Shown: positions 53,301 through 64,000 of the stretch, in pieces
Numbering within the stretch: position 1 is the stretch's first letter
How the letters are laid out: every line of letters begins with the position of its first letter
NCBI GenBank assembly: GCA_013365365.1
Contig: JABVXU010000017.1
Location: 335,936 to 399,935 of the forward strand
From: Cruorifilaria tuberocauda
Taxonomy: Eukaryota; Nematoda; Chromadorea; Rhabditida; Onchocercidae
DNA: 64,000 nucleotides
Direction of reading: 5' to 3'
Notes under the pieces: model-generated
The model's input: only the letters and a program-made list of their open reading frames with translations
Told to the model about the DNA's origin: nothing
Database searches by the model: none
Translations under genes and position numbers: made by a program

Positions 53301-56300
53301 TAATAATTTATCGTTATTATTTTATACGTTGATAATAAACAAGTTGATAATAAATTCAAAATACGTAATATAATTCATTTTTCTATGAACGATAATTATC
53401 GGAATGTTTCGATTTCTTCAGTCACTTTTTGTTGTATTTTCAGATGAATATCTTGAATTTCAGGTCAATATTTTACCTATCAGCATGTTATATGCTTTTT
53501 TCATTGCCCCCATTAAGTCGAGCAGTTTTTCCATATGAACGGATTGTATGCGATAAATTACCAACCGGACAAACTTTCCTTATCGTTGGAACGTTGGACA
53601 ATACGTCATGTGTCATGTCATTCATTCTTACGTATTATTTCTCTGTTGCTAGCAGTTTATGGTGGCTTATGCTTACTTTTACATGGTTGGTACTTTTTCC
53701 TCAATATTTCATGCTTTGTTAAGGTTACAGTGTTATGGAGACAAGTAAACAAAGAACTGGAAAAATTCAAAATAACATTATTCAAAATTAGTAGGAATGA
53801 AAAAAACTAGAAAATTCTCATTTCCCTTAGCTTTTATTATTTTGCGAAATTAAATTGCAAGATAATTGAAGTTTCAAATTTTTCAAAAAATTTATTTTCA
53901 ACAGTTTCAATTACGACACCTATTTATCAATCATTCGTGAACTAAAAACTAAATCATTGGAGTAAGAGTATTTAATAAAATATATGGTATTACAGATCAG
54001 AATCCTTTTTAAGAATTCAAAGTTCGTTTTGTTTGTTCGATGTCCATCAGTTAAAATGTAGCTCATAATGGAATCCAAATCAGAAATCATTTGTTTTACG
54101 TAGTAATTAACTCAGCCCAAAATTTAATTAGTATATATTCTATTTCCGGACTTAACCATTAAGTCTGAAATCGGTTTATTCCATTTAATGAATTTGCATG
54201 AAAATTTCGTGTCCAAAATCTTTATTTAATTCTTTATTTAATCAAAGAAAAGACTATTGCAGAAGATCTCATTGGTCCTAGGGAAATAGAATCGAAGAAA
54301 CTTCATTTAAATTTACCATTTGAAATTACATCCATGTTATCTTATTCAGAAACAATCATCACACATCTTTGCTTGATGAAAAATAATTTTTTTTAATTAT
54401 TCCGTTTCTTATTTATTGGTGATGAAATCTCCTTGATTTTGAATAATTTGGCATGAAGAAAAATAACGTATGTGACCTTTGTTATCTGTAGTAGGAACAG
54501 ATTTCATTAATCTTTTAGCAATATATGCTGAAAAAGATAGAAAAGATGTAAGGATACAAAAAAAATGGAAAATATGATTTTAAAAATTGATCTGTTGTAA
54601 TTCGATTCAAAATTTGCGAGGGATGATTGGAAAACTTGGCTGTTTGGCTTAAAAGCTACCATGAAATTAATTTGTCAAGAATCAAAAAAATTGAACAAAA
54701 TTTTTCTCATGTAATAAAAAAGTAAATTATTGAAGAAGCAAAAGTGCTTTGTATTATTGCTATTATTATTGTTATTATTATTATTATTGATTTATTTCTA
54801 TTACGGTCAATGTTACCGTTATTGCCACTTTTTAATCATTGTTCATTATTTGTTGTGATTTTAGTTATGAAAATTTTCAGGTATCTCTCAGCTGCTCGTA
54901 AATGGGTTCCAGAAGGTATTGATGCGTGGAGCAGTTATCTTCACTTAGTTGCATGGGCACTTCCAGCTATTCTTACCATCGCAGTACTCACTGCACATAA
55001 GGTTCTTATCTTTTATATTCATCAAATTCCCTTCAAAATGATCTTTATTCATTAAATCGCAAATGTTAAATACATTTCATATCAGAATAGTCTACCATTT
55101 GTTTGTCGCGACAACAACTATTAATATCATGAAGCTGTTATCAAAAATAATGTTGTGCAGTGATGGGAGAAAAATACTTCTGTATTTTCAAACAATAAAT
55201 TGCATTATGTGTTTGAATATTATAAATAATAATTGTTATTGAATTTATGAACGAAACCTATTTCCTTTAGTATAATAAGTAAATCATAAAGTCCTCCTGC
55301 TCCTGCTACACCTTCATGTTGCCATGAATTCTGATCCCAAGCAAATCTCAGTTTTTTTTTAATCAAGATTTAAATGGAACAAATAAATTTACTTACCAAT
55401 TTTATTGATCATATTTCAGAAGACTAGTTTCACGGTAAAGTTTGAAACTTTTTTATAGGTGGATGCAAACGAATTAACAGGTTTATGTTCAGTTGGTAAT
55501 GCTGATCCGTGGGCTTTATTTGGCTTCATTATCGCACCGAAGTTCATTTTTGTTGTAGTTGGCAGTTGCTTGATTGTGGCTGGTTTCTCAAGTATGTGTC
55601 GAGAACGTGATTCTTTTAGGAGACGAGTAGGTTTATCTTTTGAAATTTACTTCTATCTTTTTTATACCTATTTGAATTTACTGCGTCATACTTCTTTTCC
55701 AATATTTAGTGTAATTAAGAATCCAAAAAGCTTCCAGAAAATATGAGATCTTTTTTATGCTATTTTTCATTCAAAAAGTATTTATCTGTACACGAAATAT
55801 TTTCTAGTTTGGCGTTTCAATCTGTTAAACCCATAAAATCGATGCCTGTCCTTGCAGTGGCTATTAAATTTCATATAAAAACAAACATTTTCGATTTTTT
55901 TTGCTGTAGTATAGATAAAATTGTTTTAAATATTTTATATGTAAAATTTTTAATAAAATGCAATTTGAACAGGGAACAGATACATCAAAACTGGAAAAGC
56001 TAATGGTGAAAATGGGTATCTTCAGTGCGCTTTATATAATTCCAGCAATAACAATAATTATTTGCGACAGTTATCATATGTTTATTCTGATGCAATGGCA
56101 TCCTACAACTATTGCTTGCAAGCTACATGGTGGAATAGAAAAGGGTCATTGTAGAAGACCCGCATTACCACGGGTATACAAAATTTATTTATATATAATT
56201 CGAAATACGAAACACTCTATTCGAAATTCTATAAAATAGATTATTTGTATATGCTAATTTTCTTCTGATTTTTTGATAAGACTCATGCATTCCTAACTGT

Positions 56301-57050
56301 CTTTAGTAATTAAATGTCGTTATATATTAGCTTTCAATCCTCAGATATTAATTTTCTAAATCTCTGACTAAATGCAAAATTTGCCGTCTGGAGCTTCTAT
56401 CATATTTTTAATTTAGCTATTTTATTGTCAATATTTATGCATTTTTTGCTTTCTTTTTCGCTCAGTTTATAAATTAAAGAAAAACAGTGAAGATGACTTT
56501 GACAAAGAAACATTTCACCAGAAATAAATATCTAAAAGAAAAAATTTTTTCGTAGAAGAAAAATCCCGTAAAAACCCGGTAGAAGAAAAAAAAGAGGAAA
56601 TTCATTTTCACGAAGTTATGGTAGAGTTACAAAACACTTGGTTTATTCTTGTAATTACAGGTCAAAGATTCGTAGTTAAATCATCTATTTCAGGTTGAAT
56701 TGTATTTTTTGAACATATTCATGTCGTTGATAATTGGCATTTCAACAGGAATGTGGACTGTTTCTTCGAAAACGTTCCATTCCTGGCAACGAGCTATTTG
56801 TTGCGGTTTATGTTCTACAGCGCCTGCGAAATACGGTTCCGGTGGTGGAGTGACCAGTTCGTTGATAAATTCTGCCACCGGTGAAGCTTCTAATCGACCA
56901 CTCATCCCGGTAGCAAATCCACCACCAGCTCCACCACCACATCATCATTACATGCCGATGACCGTATCCTCTTTACCACCAAACCATATTACTGCGACTC
57001 AAAATGCGGTTTCTGCCGCCGCCGCTTGGAAGCAATCGAAAATTATGTAA
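47371..57050 (+). CDS. Frizzled-family Wnt receptor, complete, 614 aa
   Basis: Seven-pass plasma-membrane receptor that binds Wnt through an extracellular cysteine-rich domain and signals through Dishevelled. Exons: 47371-47478, 47652-47756, 47934-48080, 50911-51047, 51511-51789, 53464-53685, 54881-55001, 55459-55626, 55973-56173, 56694-57050 (TAA). All joins keep phase. Residues 1-31 are a signal peptide (IFLSLLLLLLLC core), which fixed the choice of ATG. The CRD has all ten expected cysteines (42, 50, 87, 96, 103, 114, 118, 125, 142, 152), with IPLCKDIPY and FFICSVFAPMC. Typical seven-helix landmarks follow: FRFPERSIFYLSACY, SSLWWLMLTFTW, DANELTGLC, KLEKLMVKMGIFSALY. The Dishevelled-binding KTFHSW is at 522-527, right after the last helix. 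The 87-residue tail is Gly/Pro/His-rich (PPPAPPPHHH) and ends SKIM, not a typical PDZ ligand. The last helices look most like vertebrate Fz4/9/10. Which nematode paralogue (mom-5, lin-17, mig-1, cfz-2) is unresolved, so no symbol is given. Confidence 0.95.
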
Positions 57051-59362
57051 TATTTTGGAAATTTTCATTCCTCGAAATTCTAAGTTTTGAAAAGAAATTG
57101 ATTGCTCCAAGTCAATTTTTATTTTTCGTTTCTAAGATTATCAGTGGGTTAAAAGTATCAAAATCCAGGTATCTGAATGACCGGAATGTGAATCATTTAA
57201 CCCTCTTAGGCATAAAATTTTTTTAAGCTAAACTTAGTTTAGCCAGAGTCAAATAAGTTGAGCCGATGAGATTTTTGGAATATATTAATCAAAGAAGTTT
57301 ATCTATTGGCTCTTTTTGGCTGAAAAGATGATATTAAATATGAAGAATTTATATGTCTAGTTCGAAATTTAAGAAAAAATGATATAATGAAATTATTAAG
57401 ACAAATCATGATTCTACCTCGATTTGCTTGCAAGCACATAATGTCTTAACTTTTCTCTTCTTCCTTCTTTCTTATTTTATCATATTATTATTTTCAAAAA
57501 ATGCATATTTATAAGAAATTTTTTTTCTTTCACTCTTTTATTGTTCCAAGTGCCATCGCAATATAACAATCCATGACAGTATATTATTTAATCCTCGTGT
57601 GTTTGTCTTTTTATCTTTGTTATTGGTTGTTGCGCGAACCGATATTTTGTTTCAGTTTAATGTACCTTAGACGTGTTTATAATAGTCCGCTTGATCTTTT
57701 CTTGTTATATGAGAAAAGATGTAATTAATTGTGAAAAAATTTACAATTGAATGATTTGAGTTACTCTTGATGAAATTAATGTGAGTTTCAGTTTTTGAAC
57801 GGTATTAGTATCTGCAAATGTAAACACACGGGGAATTTTGCGGTGTGCTGAATTGTATAGTACAATGTATTTAAAAATCTGCAATTTGATATTTAGAACA
57901 TTTTAAAATTTATAGGAAAGCCGTGTGAAGATGCTGTTGACCTGTTTAATTTGGGAAATTGTAAATGTATTGAATTGTGTTGATGCATGATTTATAAATG
58001 ACTGAGAAGTGATTGAAGAGGTTAGGAAAGTTCTAAAAGTCAAAAGAATCGAAAGCAGCTACTGACGGGTTTAATAAGTTTAAGTCTGTTACTCGAATGT
58101 TTTGCAGATGTTGGAGGAATTTACATGCAAAATTATTGTCTTCACTGTAGAAATGATAAGGAGTTCTCAAAAGTTATCAAATTTTCGCATCTACGAAATT
58201 TCATCTGATTTAGAGAGTGTATAAAATGCAGTGCGATACTTCTTCATGTTGTTGTATGTTACTTATTTCTTTACTGCCAGCATATTTTTTTTTGCTTCAA
58301 TTTCTTTCCTAATTGATGGAATTCATTGCGCTAGCAGTGAAGTGCACTATCTATTTTATAGAGTGTTTTTCTTCTGTTATTAAATTCATCATGTTGTTAC
58401 AAACTGAGATGCGCACTTGAAAGTTGAAAGTTTTTTTTTGAGATTTTAACCTTAAAGTGAAATCATACTGTTGAATTTGAAGAAAAGTTTTAAATCGAGT
58501 TATATGCAAGTTGGAAAAGACGACGAACCATCTCAAACTCGGATTCTCGCTCTTTGCTCACTGCAAGTTCTTCCACTATCTCATACTTTGGTATACTTGC
58601 TTCTCATCTGCCTGCTTTCAACATATTTTATTTGAAATAAAATTTTTTTGAATCTGCAAAACAGAATATATCAAACTGAGAAGTAGAATTGATTTATTAT
58701 ATTTTATGTATATAGTATAGCAAAATATTGTCCAGAAAAAGAATTTTGCAAACCAAAACAAAGCTGTAGGAATAAATTATAAATATACAGCACCAAAAAT
58801 ATCGTTGATGAAAGCCTTTTTATATGTGAAATTTAACTTTTATTTATCCTCACACCAGAAGAGCCGGTTGCTGGTTTGGTTTTGTAAGCAGAATTCTTCG
58901 ATATGTGGATTGGCACAATACAGTAATTTGAATTAGCTACAAGAAAGGGAAAAAGCATTATGGGAAATTTCCAAACAAACGATGAGCCGTATTTCTTCAA
59001 AAGCTTTAATCAATAAGACGGAAAATGTTTAAATGGTCGACGTAGATGGTTTTAGTTACTAACTGCGTAACTAATTATAGTAAATTAAACGAGTCAATCT
59101 ATTGGCTGATTTTTATGCTAAGCTTTCGACTAACATTATAGTGAGGTTTAACTGAGAGCATAAGAAAAAAATAAAAAGGATATTTTGGGTTAGTGGTCAA
59201 TTTATTGGTGAGAATTCTTCGGTTTGAAAAAGGAAGAGAACTTTTTGCTCGGTTCAAAAAATGAAACTTAATTTGATAGTAAATTGAGTATTTAAGTTCA
59301 AACCACAGTAAGGAAAACTTTTGACTTCTGTACTGAATAAATGAATACAAAGTTCCTTCATT
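57051..59362. other. 3' flank between Frizzled and the convergent orphan gene
   Basis: Includes the Frizzled 3'UTR of unknown length and the 3' end of the convergent minus-strand gene. AT-rich with no supported coding region or RNA gene. AATAAA-type hexamers occur but none is placed well enough to call. Confidence 0.45.
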
Positions 59363-61372
59363 TTATAATAAATCAATCAAAGTAAAATTCACAATGATCA
59401 GTACCATAAAGATATTTTTATTTTTCGACAAATGCGCTTCATTTCTCGTGAAGCATTTTTGGTCGATTTGAAATGGAATACAATTCTCAAAATGATGCTC
59501 GTACGATTTCCAGCTCATCTGAAAAGGTTCTTCAGTAGAAAAATAATTCAAATAACAGTCAATTTAAAATTCAAGAATTTCGAAATCCGAATTTCATTTT
59601 CTTCAATCATCCTGATCCTCTTCTGTTGATATTGTAATGAACCAGTATGAGAAAAAGTTAATTTAGATTCTACAGCAAGCGTTTCTGGCACAAAGTCCGA
59701 TTGTAAAATAAAACATGAGATAATCAAATTTTTGAAATTTTAGAAAGAGAAAATCTTCTTGGTCTTGAATATAACGAAAATCACAACTGCGATAAGAGAG
59801 AAATATAAATATTTTGTATCACAAAAGTACCTAATTATTAAAAATTCAATTCAAACCTGATAGCAAATTTCATGAGTCGCATTCGATGGAATCAAAGCAA
59901 ATGTATCGGTCATCCAATCGTCCACTGTACGGTTCGCTATCAAACTTACGTAATGTACATGATTGTCGAGACGGATGCGATAGCGAATGATGAATAAAAT
60001 TGGTTGCAACCAATTTGAATTGATATTCAACAAAAATTCCGCATCATCGCAACTTATTAACCTAAATGAAGTCGTTCACATGAATTTTTATCTTTTGGAC
60101 TTTGGACTTATCAAATCCGATAATGTTTCGTTATTTTTATCTGAGCTCAAGCTTATCCATCTCTAAAAGTGGATTATTATTAAGTTTATTTTATTATTAC
60201 TGATTTTCAAAAATATACGCGCTTACCTGACTTTCAGTGAAATAAGTTTTGGAAGCCAGTCTATTTCTGTGTATTTGGTTTTGATTAAAAAATTGGGCCG
60301 AATCAAAAAAATACTGGAATAATTGGACCAATAAGTTTTGTAGACTTTTTCATGATAAACTTCGTAACGTATCATACTCTTGAAAATTATTTCATACCAT
60401 TTGTCATGTATGAAATCACATGCTAGATAACCCTGAAAATATAATCATTCAAACAACTTATCAAGAATAAGTTAAAAAACATCTCGAACAGAGCATTTTA
60501 ATATATCTTATAATTTCAATAAAGAATAAATGACCTCATAATTTTTCGGTAAACTTTTTAACGGGCAGTTTGCATTTGTAGTATTCCAAGTTGGTGTCTT
60601 TCGGATAGCTAACTGTGATATGTATTGTGAAAGTGCTTTCTGACATCCAATATAGTAACCGAGATCAGGTGATATCCGATAGTTTTTTTGATAACCCTTT
60701 AAATTTCAGCATAGAAAATTTATGCTAATATCTAAATATATGCAAGTCATTACATTTTACAAACTTTCAAAATCAGAAAAACACATTTTATTCGCTATAA
60801 TTCATTTACCCCAAAGAGAATTTGCAGTATTGAAACTCAACCTTATATTCCAATTCACAAGTACTTGGATTATCCATTTCATGCCAAATAATTTGTATAG
60901 TAGGCTCTAAACTGGTAACATGCTTCAAATCATTTTCATTATCATCCTGTCTTTTATTGGTTTGAAATGATCCACAGGACCGCACTGTGTCAGGCAATAC
61001 CTGAAAAACATGATAAATCTTTCTGATAAACTAAAAAAGGTACGTTATCTTCGATAAGTTTAATATTAATACCCTTCATATCCATTTCTGATATCTGGCA
61101 CAGATTTACCGAATTCATACAATAAGAAAAAGACGTTTGACAAAAGGCGCTGCAACTTTCATTTCTTTCAGGTAATAAAAGCATGAAACGTAAGTATTAT
61201 AAAAAAGAAGACATACAACCATAACATTATCAATGAGTGACTGTCTTTCATACGAACAAGCCTCCATTGATAGAGTGATAAGTTTCTCCGGAGATATGTG
61301 ATAAAACGATGTAACGTATTGCACTAGTAAGTACCACCAAAATGTTAATGATATCATATGGTTCTTGACCAT
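59363..61372 (-). CDS. Unrecognised secreted cysteine-rich protein, probably GPI-anchored, 375 aa
   Basis: I do not recognise the family. Exons: 61372-61254 (ATG), 61164-61044, 61000-60842, 60696-60535, 60432-60227, 60061-59857, 59518-59363 (TAA); all joins keep phase. The N-terminus MVKNHMISLTFWWYLLVQYV reads as a signal peptide. The mature part has 14 cysteines, clustered first as NESCSAFCQTSFSYCMN, and several N-glycosylation sequons (NTT, NYS, NRT, NAT). The middle is rich in aromatic and beta-type residues (KVYKTYWSNYSSIFLI; VHYVSLIANRTVDDW). The last 16 residues are hydrophobic (IFMVLIIVNFTLIDLL) with no following charge, after a polar stretch, which suggests a GPI-anchor signal. Weak points: the exon 1/2 join (an acceptor at 61149 is an alternative) and the last join (donor GTTTGA). 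If that donor is not used, translation stops two codons later at 59851 with no anchor. Convergent with Frizzled. A cell-surface role is inferred from these signals only. Confidence 0.6.
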
Positions 61373-61767
61373 TATTATCGATAATAAGACACCACTCAGT
61401 ACATAATTCCACACAAAATATCATGAGACAACATAATTCTCCTAAAATGATTCTACAGAATTTGGCGCCTTAGGAATCTTTCAATAATCTTTAACATCGT
61501 TTTTTGATACTTTTTAACTGATTCATCATCGTTTTCCATTCTCTGTGACATACATAAAAACAGTTGAAAAGAACAAGTATAGATGGAAGTCATTACTGAT
61601 AATAGTGCATCAGGGATAATATTTGGTAATCATACATTATAATTATTCATATCGACAAATAAGTAGCCAAAAATTAGACAATAAAAAATGGCGAAAGCAG
61701 AAAACAGATCTAGCAATTTGCTTCTTCCCATGAGTAAACTAAACTTTCCTGCGTTGAACATTTGTGA

Positions 61768-61801
<34 letters not shown>

Positions 61802-64000
61802 CATGTAGAATAAAGCTGACTCTTTTTCAAGCAAAGACTTTCACGTCCCTTATTTTATACCATCCAATAAGTTCGAGTCCCGGGAAAGTATCATTATCAG
61901 AACAAAAACAAAAAAATAACTTTGTTTCATCTTTTCTTTTTTTTGAGAAATACGCCATTTATTCACCATTAATATCAACCAAAATTTAATAAGATTAGAA
62001 GGAAAGAGAGAAAGGGAGAGAGAGAAAAAGGAAGAGAATGCGAGAGAGAGAGAGAAAATATTTATTCCACACAATTAATTTATCAGCCATATCAGGATGA
62101 TAGTATACCACAAACCTGTCGTCCAATTGTGTTATGCAATCAATCACTAAATGATTGGTGACAGTTTGAGCGTAACCAAAAAACGAACCATCACAATTTC
62201 CTGACTATATCATATTGAACATGGCCTCTACCACTGGTTGGTTTAAAATACTGAAAAGGATGCATTCGACTTATTGTCTTCCTTTGTTTTTATTTGGTTA
62301 ATTAAAAGAATTTGAGAACTGTAAAAAAAGAAATGATTTTTTAATTTTTATAGAAAATCTAAAAAAGATAAACAATGAATACACACACACATGCACCGCT
62401 TTGTTCTGAATTAATTTAATTTAGACGAAAGCTGCCAAATAAAGCAACGTAATCTTCGAAATGTCGTTATAAAAGTATTGAAATTTGAAATGTTTGTGGA
62501 AGACGTTCTCTAACCTTTAACTTTCGGAAGTGATAGAAAAGTTCTAAAGAAGCAATAAAAAAATAACACAAATCCTATTTAATTTCTTCGTATATTTAAA
62601 TTATTCAGTTAATAAAATGATAAAATCCTTGATGACTGATGAGCGATAATTGACAATTGACAATTGAGAACAAAAATTTTTGGAAAAAAACTGACATTCT
62701 TGCAAAAGTTTATCACTGATGATAGCGATAGTAGGTAATAATAAACAAAAGTAAATTTGTTTATCATTCAAGTTCATAATGATTAATAGTCTTGCCGATT
62801 TCCTCATTGTTAAATATCTTCATGAAACAATCTGCTATCGATTTTTCTCCAGAGCTATCTAATTGTCATCGAGAATAAGCGTTTAGAGATGACAAAACCT
62901 GTTTTGATTAACAAAGAATTCTTGAATGCTTTTTCTCTCTCTTTCTCTCCTTCCCTCGCCTAAAATCCATCTATCCCATTTTAGGCTTCAATTTGAAGCC
63001 TTTCTAAAGAAAGATTGGCCTTTGTATTTCTAATTTATTATGAGAATTTGCAACCACTCTACGCACTACTCGTTTATAATCGAAGCCATACTTTGTTGAT
63101 GGCAATTGGTCACGTAATTTATGTAACGTGACGTAAAAGCTGCGCATCTATTTCAGGAGGTATCGATCATGAAACAATCAATGGCTTTCCATGCATCTAC
63201 GTGAGACTTTGCTTTTCACATTGCTTGAAATGTCAGTTGACGATTTGTTTTTCTGTAAAAATTTTCACCATATAATTTTCTCTCATTGTTAATTTCATTT
63301 TGTCATTCGTATTGTTTCACGTGATGCCGAGAGAATGTGGATATTGCTCATTTTTAAGTTTACTTAGCATTAAAATTCACGGAAAATGATTAGGTAAAAA
63401 TATTATCTAAGCGTCATTTCCGTTGAGTACTTCTACTCAATCTCGAGGATCATCCAGAAGATACTAGAAATAGTAACTAATTCGACATTCCAGCAGCATG
63501 AGCGCAGTGACGAAAGGGAGTTACAACTAGGTAGCAAGCGTGCATGCACAACTTTTATCACAGATGTCACGTCTCGAAATCAGAAGGTTTAATTCATACT
63601 CATGCAGGGCGTGAATATTATAAAATCTTCCCAAACAATTGTTTAATCAGATTGCAATCATTGCTTCAATCATATCATTGAAACAGAGATAGAAAAAATA
63701 ATTAGTTATGGTTCGTTGTTGTTGTTAATCTTTAAACATTTGTAATTTAACTTTCAACAATAACAATAACAGGAATCCTCTTTAGCCGTTTCCTTTTCTT
63801 TCTAAAAGAAACAAATATTGAAAAATTTTATAAAGATAAAAGAAGTACGCTTGCACTATATGCAAAATTGTGCGAATTTCTGAACGTAGCAAACTGCTCA
63901 TGCAATCAATCCAAACTATGTAAAACTTAAGAATACGAATAGAAATTAAATTCACTTGATTAATCCTATCCATATCTTTTAATATCGGCACTTGGAAATC
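61373..64000. other. Right-hand gene-free stretch
   Basis: Upstream of the orphan secreted-protein gene. It contains a TA microsatellite, GA-rich tracts (about 62003-62056) and an inverted pair GTCACGT/ACGTGAC (63109-63132). A GC-richer block at 63480-63600 could be regulatory for a gene beyond the window. No coding region or RNA gene supported. Confidence 0.5.
61768..61801. repeat. TA dinucleotide repeat
   Basis: A (TA)n run of about 34 bp with one ACA interruption near 61776. A simple microsatellite about 400 bp upstream of the orphan secreted-protein gene. Confidence 0.95.

Noticed and set aside
61865..61885. AGTTCGAGTCCCGGG, resembling a tRNA B-box
   Set aside because: No A-box or acceptor stem at the right distance on either strand.
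1..64000. CRISPR arrays, bacterial operons, integrases or insertion sequences
   Set aside because: None seen; gene structure is eukaryotic throughout and no regularly spaced repeats or transposase-like frames were found.

Overview
The window is strongly A+T-rich metazoan DNA with intron-split genes, long introns and short TTTCAG-like 3' splice sites. Its protein content is nematode-like: a VAB-10-type spectraplakin, a Frizzled receptor, a DAXX-like histone chaperone and two genes I cannot name. Large AT-rich introns and several kilobases between genes suggest a parasitic nematode, possibly filarial (clade III). That placement is an inference from style and composition, not from a species marker. 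No prokaryotic features (operons, CRISPR, insertion sequences) were seen.

Layout. (1) 77-16352, minus strand: the 5' part of a vab-10/spectraplakin gene running off the left edge. Thirteen exons join in phase into 677 codons covering a short unique N-terminus, the CH1-CH2 actin-binding domain and the start of the plakin domain. An alternative first exon (7581-7937) lies in the intron between CH1 and CH2 and would give a CH2-only isoform. (2) 16353-23475: vab-10 upstream region with a GC-rich candidate promoter, one arm of a 73-bp inverted repeat that flanks exon 1, and a GC-rich perfect inverted repeat. (3) 23476-29116, minus: a three-exon gene of unknown function (234 aa). (4) 29117-35577: gene-free. 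(5) 35578-38088, plus: an eight-exon DAXX-like gene (432 aa) ending in three SUMO-interaction-like motifs. (6) 38089-47370: gene-free, with a long CA microsatellite beside a GC-rich candidate Frizzled promoter. (7) 47371-57050, plus: a complete ten-exon Frizzled receptor (614 aa). (8) 59363-61372, minus: a seven-exon unrecognised secreted, cysteine-rich, probably GPI-anchored protein (375 aa), tail-to-tail with Frizzled. (9) 61373-64000: no gene seen.

The genes do not form one pathway. VAB-10 links actin, microtubules and adhesion sites; Frizzled receives Wnt signals at the plasma membrane; the DAXX-like protein should act in chromatin. Exon models were built by hand from reading frame, splice dinucleotides and phase. 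All joins keep phase, but none has transcript support here. Most worth a second look: the CH2-only vab-10 exon, the inverted repeat around vab-10 exon 1, the triple-SIM DAXX-like protein, and the orphan GPI-anchored protein.
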